DNA from: Prevotella sp.
Lineage (GTDB): Bacteria; Bacteroidota; Bacteroidia; Bacteroidales; Bacteroidaceae
DNA length: 64,000 bases
Assembly (NCBI GenBank): GCA_017554105.1
Contig: JAFZIY010000006.1
Span: 30,795-94,794, forward strand
Direction: 5' to 3'
This document shows positions 60,425 to 64,000 of the stretch, piece after piece. Made by a program: the position numbers and the translations under genes. Numbering within the stretch: position 1 is the first letter of the stretch; the number at the start of each line of letters is the position of its first letter. The notes under the pieces were generated by a model. That model was not told the DNA's origin, ran no database searches, and was given only the letters and a program-made list of their open reading frames with translations.

Positions 60425-60433
60425 GTATCTTTG
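60403..60433 (+). promoter_or_regulatory. Promoter of the DUF4143 ATPase gene
   Basis: ATTG (60403-60406), 19 bp, then TATCTTTG (60426-60433) match the Bacteroidales -33/-7 boxes. The start of transcription would fall about 12 bases before the ATG at 60452, so the leader is nearly absent. Confidence 0.7.
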
Positions 60434-60451
60434 CCGCAAAAATCGAGATTT

Positions 60452-61717
60452 ATGTATTATCAAAGGCTTATAGAAGATGCAATTGCACTGAAACTGAAGT
60501 CATCTGGAGCAGTGCTTGTGGCAGGACCAAAGTTCTGTGGAAAGACAACCACGTGTATGTTATATCAGAAAAGTTTCGTGAAACTAAACACGAAACAGGC
60601 TATTGCTATGGCGAGAATGAATCCAAGAGCCATGCTTAACGGAGATAAGCCAAGACTTATAGACGAATGGCAGAAAGCACCAGACATCTGGAACCAGGTA
60701 AAAGATGATTTGGATTTTGAGTACCAGTTCGGAAAATATATCCTCACAGGCAGTAGTACGCCTGCAGACAAGACTGAGATTCATCATACAGGTGCAGGAA
60801 GAATAGCTCCACTCACGATGCGTCCGATGACGCTGTGGGAGTCAAAAGAGTCGAAAGGCACCGTATCGCTGAAGGACTTGTTTGAAGGGGGTAAGAATTT
60901 CCCATGGGACATGAATACAGATTTTACACTGGATGATGTCGCATTCTTGCTATGTAGAGGAGGTTGGCCTATTTCGGTACTGGCTCAGCGAGATATAGCC
61001 ATTGAGATAACAAAGAACTATTATAATGGACTGTTTGTTTTCGAAGATAGTGAGAACGAAAGATTCCGGAATAAGAAACCAGAGGTTCTTAGGATGATTT
61101 TGAGAAGCTATGCACGAAACATTTCCAGCGAGGCTGCTGTCTCAACCATCATTTCTGACATTCGCCAAAGTAATGAGCGTACGATGGATGCAAAGACCTA
61201 CGATGACTATATGGATGCCCTGAAAGACTTGTACATCATAGAGGACATGGATGCATGGAATCCAAACATCAGATCCAAGACGTCGATTAGAAGCACACCG
61301 ACCAGACATTTCGTTGATACGTCAATAGCCTGTCGTAGTCTAGGCGTGAGTCCGGGAGATTTGATGAAGGACTTGAACAGTTTTGGACTATTCTACGAAG
61401 ACTTTGCCGTAAGAGACCTAAGAGTTTATGCCGACTGTTTGGGTGGAACAGTGAAACATTATCGCGATAATGCAGGACTGGAGTGTGATGCTGTGGTACA
61501 TCTGGAAGATGGCAGATGGGGTGGCATTGAAATTAAGCTTGGTGGTGACGATTTGATAAACGAGGGAGCTGAATCTTTGAAGACTCTCCAAAATAAAATC
61601 ATAGAAAAGAGTGATGAGAAAGCACCATCATTTCTGTTAGTATTGACAGCTGTAGGTGGAGCCTACAAACGAGATGATGGAGTGTATGTAGCTCCAATTA
61701 ATCTGCTGAAACCGTGA
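60452..61717 (+). CDS. AAA+ ATPase with DUF4143-type C-terminal domain
   Basis: 421 residues from M-Y-Y-Q-R-L-I-E-D-A-I-A-L-K-L-K; an upstream in-frame ATG lies before the promoter and is rejected. Walker A is A-G-P-K-F-C-G-K-T-T-T (about 23-33), with a Walker B-like R-L-I-D-E-W-Q-K-A-P-D (about 68-78). The C-terminal half has the DUF4143 nuclease-like signature (Y-E-D-F-A-V-R-D-L-R, E-C-D-A-V-V, G-I-E-I-K-L-G). These widespread Bacteroidales proteins have no settled role; a link to mobile elements or toxin-like control is often suggested. Own promoter, monocistronic. Confidence 0.85.
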   Translation: MYYQRLIEDAIALKLKSSGAVLVAGPKFCGKTTTCMLYQKSFVKLNTKQAIAMARMNPRAMLNGDKPRLIDEWQKAPDIWNQVKDDLDFEYQFGKYILTGSSTPADKTEIHHTGAGRIAPLTMRPMTLWESKESKGTVSLKDLFEGGKNFPWDMNTDFTLDDVAFLLCRGGWPISVLAQRDIAIEITKNYYNGLFVFEDSENERFRNKKPEVLRMILRSYARNISSEAAVSTIISDIRQSNERTMDAKTYDDYMDALKDLYIIEDMDAWNPNIRSKTSIRSTPTRHFVDTSIACRSLGVSPGDLMKDLNSFGLFYEDFAVRDLRVYADCLGGTVKHYRDNAGLECDAVVHLEDGRWGGIEIKLGGDDLINEGAESLKTLQNKIIEKSDEKAPSFLLVLTAVGGAYKRDDGVYVAPINLLKP

Positions 61718-61788
61718 TTATTGCAACTTGCAAATTTATAGTAATAAGCGAAATTTAGATACATCATCGGACGGATACAATTTTTGTC

Positions 61789-62202
61789 TTAGAGGTTCTT
61801 ATGCTCCAAGATAACGGCTCCGTTTCTAATCAGATGATAAAGATTTAAATAAAGGGAAATAGGTAAAGCTATAAGGCCGATGGCCATAGAGACGGCCAGT
61901 TTGATGATCAGGAAAATAAGCATAGTTAGGCAACCGCCGATGCAGATCATGTTGTTCATGAAGCCGGAGAGTACGGACAGACCACAGAAGAGGGCTGCCA
62001 TAGCATAGCCGTCAAAGATACGTCCATTAGGAACGTTGTCGAATACCAGGTTGAGCCTGTACCCGATGATGAAGAGCACAGCGTAAGTCACCAGACGCAT
62101 GAAGGAAGAACGGAATACCCTTGCCTCGTAATAGTCGCTGAATATCAGGGAAAGCATGTTTCCAATTCTCTTGAATACAGTCGTGTTTGTTGTTGTCATC
62201 AT
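61789..62202 (-). CDS. Small polytopic membrane protein (about 137 aa)
   Basis: Three membrane helices (F-M-R-L-V-T-Y-A-V-L-F-I-I-G-Y, M-A-A-L-F-C-G-L-S-V-L-S-G-F-M and I-F-L-I-I-K-L-A-V-S-M-A-I-G). I start it at the Met-Met before T-T-T-N; the open frame extends to 62292 but that part looks like non-coding text. No family recognised. It follows the ParA and DUF3408 genes on the same strand, so it may belong to that mobilisation operon. The 155 bp upstream hold no other gene. Confidence 0.5.
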   Translation of the reverse strand: MMTTTNTTVFKRIGNMLSLIFSDYYEARVFRSSFMRLVTYAVLFIIGYRLNLVFDNVPNGRIFDGYAMAALFCGLSVLSGFMNNMICIGGCLTMLIFLIIKLAVSMAIGLIALPISLYLNLYHLIRNGAVILEHKNL

Positions 62203-62357
62203 AGTCGTACATTTTGAAATTGATAAATCTGAACTTGAGCCATATCCCTTTTGTGGAGTCTCATTCTCCATCAGGTTGCAGCCAGGACACATTAGCGTGC
62301 CTCACATGGACTGGGCATGTAATGTGTCTGGCTTGTCACCCGATGGAAGATTACCTA

Positions 62358-62861
62358 TCAAAGAATACCGCCCTTCTCCTTCTGCATCCTTTGGATCTGC
62401 TCCTTGTTGCGCTCGATGAAAGTCCGGCATACCGCATTGAGGATGTTACCGAAGTTGAACTGTCGGCAGTTGATGCGGATGATGTCCAAGACCCGCTTGA
62501 TGTCCGGGTTCAGGACAACGGTAATCCTGTTCTCGTCGGGATTGTCGTTGTAGAACTCCGCATATCTGACCATCATATCCCACTCGCCGGAGCCAGCCTC
62601 GATGACAGGCTGCACATTTGTCTGCTTGCCTCTCCGTGCTCTTGAAACTTTTGGCCTTTGTGGAGCTGTTTCAACCTGCATAACCTCAGAACCTTCATTC
62701 TGAACCACCTCCTCACTAACAGTATCAGAAACGGTGTCCTCTGCTGTCGTCACCTCCTTCTCTTCTGATGCAGTAGGTATAGGATCATTCTGCGCGTCCA
62801 TGAAAGAGCCCAGTGTGTCCAGACTGAGGATGTCGGGCTGCTGAATTAACTTGTTTGCCAT
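62358..62861 (-). CDS. DUF3408-type conjugation protein (TraB-like)
   Basis: 167 residues from the ATG giving M-A-N-K-L-I-Q-Q-P-D. A disordered acidic N-terminal half (T-A-E-D-T-V-S-D-T-V-S) leads to the DUF3408-like C-terminal domain (R-Y-A-E-F-Y-N-D-N-P-D-E, R-I-N-C-R-Q-F-N-F-G-N-I-L-N-A). It is the usual partner directly downstream of the ParA-like gene in Bacteroidales elements (2-bp gap here). A role in partition-like DNA handling or mobilisation is assumed, not proven. Confidence 0.75.
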   Translation of the reverse strand: MANKLIQQPDILSLDTLGSFMDAQNDPIPTASEEKEVTTAEDTVSDTVSEEVVQNEGSEVMQVETAPQRPKVSRARRGKQTNVQPVIEAGSGEWDMMVRYAEFYNDNPDENRITVVLNPDIKRVLDIIRINCRQFNFGNILNAVCRTFIERNKEQIQRMQKEKGGIL

Positions 62862-62863
62862 AA

Positions 62864-63550
62864 TTATTCCAGTTTTTGAAGTTCGTTGTAAATCATATCG
62901 AAGGCAGGTGCCACGCACTCAGCCTGAATCTTCGTGTTTCCGAAGGTGTTGTAACGGGCTATATCAGCTCTGTCGGCCACCATCGGCGTGACGATACCGC
63001 CAGCCTGAGCCAGTGCCTCGTCCGTCTTCTTCCAAGTCTGAAGCTCCGCTGCCGTGCCACGGGTACGGATGACGAGGTTCGGCACGAATATCAGCTTCGG
63101 CTTCTGCCGTCCTTTGAGGTAGGTTATCCAAATCTTCCCCACCAGATTGAGAAACTTTTGTGTCGCACTCAGACAGTTGAACTCATACTGATACGGACAT
63201 ACGATGACATCGCTGAAGCCCAGCAGAGGTACCATACCCTCCAGATAGATGTTACCGGGAGAGTCAAAGAGATAGATGCCGTTGGCGGTCTTTACTGACT
63301 TTAAAAGCTGTGCCGACTGCTGCAGACGGTCAATCTCAATCTGCTTCACCTCGTAAGGAGCCTTATCCGTCTGGAGACTCTGACTGTCGAACCTGCGCTT
63401 GTCAACGATGGAGTGCTGGCGGTCACAGTCCAGGACGCAGACCTCAGACACTTTTTTCTCAGACAGATAGTTGGCGAAGAGCGTACACAGGGTGGTCTTA
63501 CCTACGCCACCTTTCTCGTTCGCCCATGTAATAGTAATGTTCTTCTTCAT
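62864..63550 (-). CDS. ParA-family ATPase (TraA-like)
   Basis: 228 residues with a deviant Walker A, N-E-K-G-G-V-G-K-T-T-L (residues 11-21), and the A-prime motif V-L-D-C-D-R-Q-H-S. The second half fits ParA/MinD folds (D-S-P-G-N, V-P-N-L-V-I-R-T-R). In these elements the ParA-like protein, read away from the tra operon, is linked to mobilisation or maintenance. Its promoter lies in or beyond the neighbouring gene to its right. Confidence 0.88.
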   Translation of the reverse strand: MKKNITITWANEKGGVGKTTLCTLFANYLSEKKVSEVCVLDCDRQHSIVDKRRFDSQSLQTDKAPYEVKQIEIDRLQQSAQLLKSVKTANGIYLFDSPGNIYLEGMVPLLGFSDVIVCPYQYEFNCLSATQKFLNLVGKIWITYLKGRQKPKLIFVPNLVIRTRGTAAELQTWKKTDEALAQAGGIVTPMVADRADIARYNTFGNTKIQAECVAPAFDMIYNELQKLE

Positions 63551-63594
63551 TGCTTTATGATTTAAAAATGTTACTTTCTTGATAATAATCTCGA

Positions 63595-63999
63595 TTATGA
63601 CCTGCGGATCATAGCTCTCTCGTCATCCACCTCACCGTAGCTGTTTCGGTTGGCATCGGGATTGTAGTTGATGCGGTCGCTGCTACCGATGTCGTTGTTG
63701 ATCTGCCGTACCTTACCCATGTTCGAGCTATGACGATGCTCCGAAGTCTCGATGTCAGCAGAACGTGAAGTCTTGAACTTGTCCATGTCAACACCTGCAG
63801 CTTCCATGTCAATGACTTCCCTCTTCGACGGATTCACGCAGAAGAACTTGTCTTCAAAACGGTACGTCCAGATACCCTCATCGTTCAGACGGTCAAAGAT
63901 ATTCTCGCTGTCACCTGCCTTATCCGACTCCAATAGACTGTTTATCGTGCTGATGGTGGACTGAATGTTATTGCCGTTCTCCGATACATGCAGATGGTC
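63595..63999 (-). CDS. C-terminal part of an unidentified gene (partial at the window edge)
   Basis: The minus-strand frame is open to the last base of the window, so the N-terminus is outside. The visible 134 residues read S-T-I-N-S-L-L-E-S-D-K-A-G-D then G-I-W-T-Y-R-F-E-D-K-F-F-C-V-N-P and K-R-E-V-I-D-M-E-A-A-G-V-D, ending in a disordered Asn/Ser/Arg-rich tail. No family is clear. Mobilisation genes often lie upstream of the ParA-like gene in these elements, but this fragment shows no relaxase motif. Confidence 0.55.
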   Translation of the reverse strand, partial: DHLHVSENGNNIQSTISTINSLLESDKAGDSENIFDRLNDEGIWTYRFEDKFFCVNPSKREVIDMEAAGVDMDKFKTSRSADIETSEHRHSSNMGKVRQINNDIGSSDRINYNPDANRNSYGEVDDERAMIRRS

Positions 64000-64000
64000 A

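Noticed and set aside
63595-63999. Relaxase at the right edge
   Set aside because: The position suits a mobilisation gene, but the visible C-terminal 134 residues have no relaxase motif, so no function is assigned.
1-64000. CRISPR arrays, tRNA or rRNA genes
   Set aside because: No regularly spaced repeats of CRISPR type and no tRNA cloverleaf or rRNA text was seen on reading; the short tandem repeats present are intergenic A/G-rich or promoter repeats.

Overview
The window comes from a member of the Bacteroidales (Bacteroides/Prevotella type; genus not resolved). The evidence is a Bacteroidales-type conjugation module (TraE/DUF4134, TraF/DUF4133, TraG, TraJ, TraK, TraM, TraN, DUF3408 and a ParA-like protein), -7 boxes of the form TAnnTTTG upstream of several genes, weak Shine-Dalgarno signals and many ATGA start/stop overlaps. 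I saw no rRNA, tRNA, CRISPR array, integrase or recognisable relaxase.

Bases 1-8611 are the end of a surface-polysaccharide (O-antigen or capsule) operon read rightward. A truncated beta-helix protein comes first. The CDP-3,6-dideoxyhexose genes rfbF, rfbH and rfbG follow, then a two-subunit transketolase, an NAD-dependent sugar epimerase/reductase, a GtrA-like flippase, a GtrB-like glycosyltransferase, an unannotated 58-residue protein and a WbuC-type cupin. Most of these genes are chained by 4-bp ATGA overlaps.

Bases 8.8-21.4 kb form an accessory region that reads as a defence island. It holds a 180-residue unknown, a cytidine-deaminase-fold protein with an unknown partner and a KAP-like P-loop ATPase (broken by an in-frame TAG), a Septu-like ATPase plus HNH nuclease pair, a ComEC-like metallo-beta-lactamase protein translationally coupled to a 1,627-residue trypsin-NACHT-helical-repeat protein (components reminiscent of type I AVAST), and a helicase-associated-domain protein. 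Two imperfect 16-bp direct repeats (9361 and 21355) flank most of it.

Bases 21.7-64 kb are an integrative conjugative element that continues beyond the right edge. It opens with a phage-style switch: an S24 repressor reading left, face-to-face promoters, then a winged-helix protein, a DnaC-like helicase loader and a KilAC-like protein reading right. A type IV secretion operon follows (VirB2, B3, B4, B6, B8, B10 and B9 equivalents, then a VirD4-type coupling ATPase). A cell-wall hydrolase lies on the opposite strand. A DNA-processing and establishment operon comes next: a DUF3945-type protein, an ArdC-like antirestriction metallopeptidase, a Toprim primase-like protein, a zinc-repeat protein, topoisomerase III and a 3,138-residue methylase/helicase polyvalent protein. 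It ends with a Bro-N regulator, a DUF4143 ATPase and a leftward ParA/DUF3408 module.

The points most worth checking are the protease-STAND plus MBL pair, the deaminase/KAP operon, MutS-domain-I-like and phosphoribosyltransferase-like modules inside the element's polyvalent proteins, a premature TAG in the VirB4-type ATPase with an intact tail behind it, and an A9 tract that hides a transmembrane tail at the left edge.
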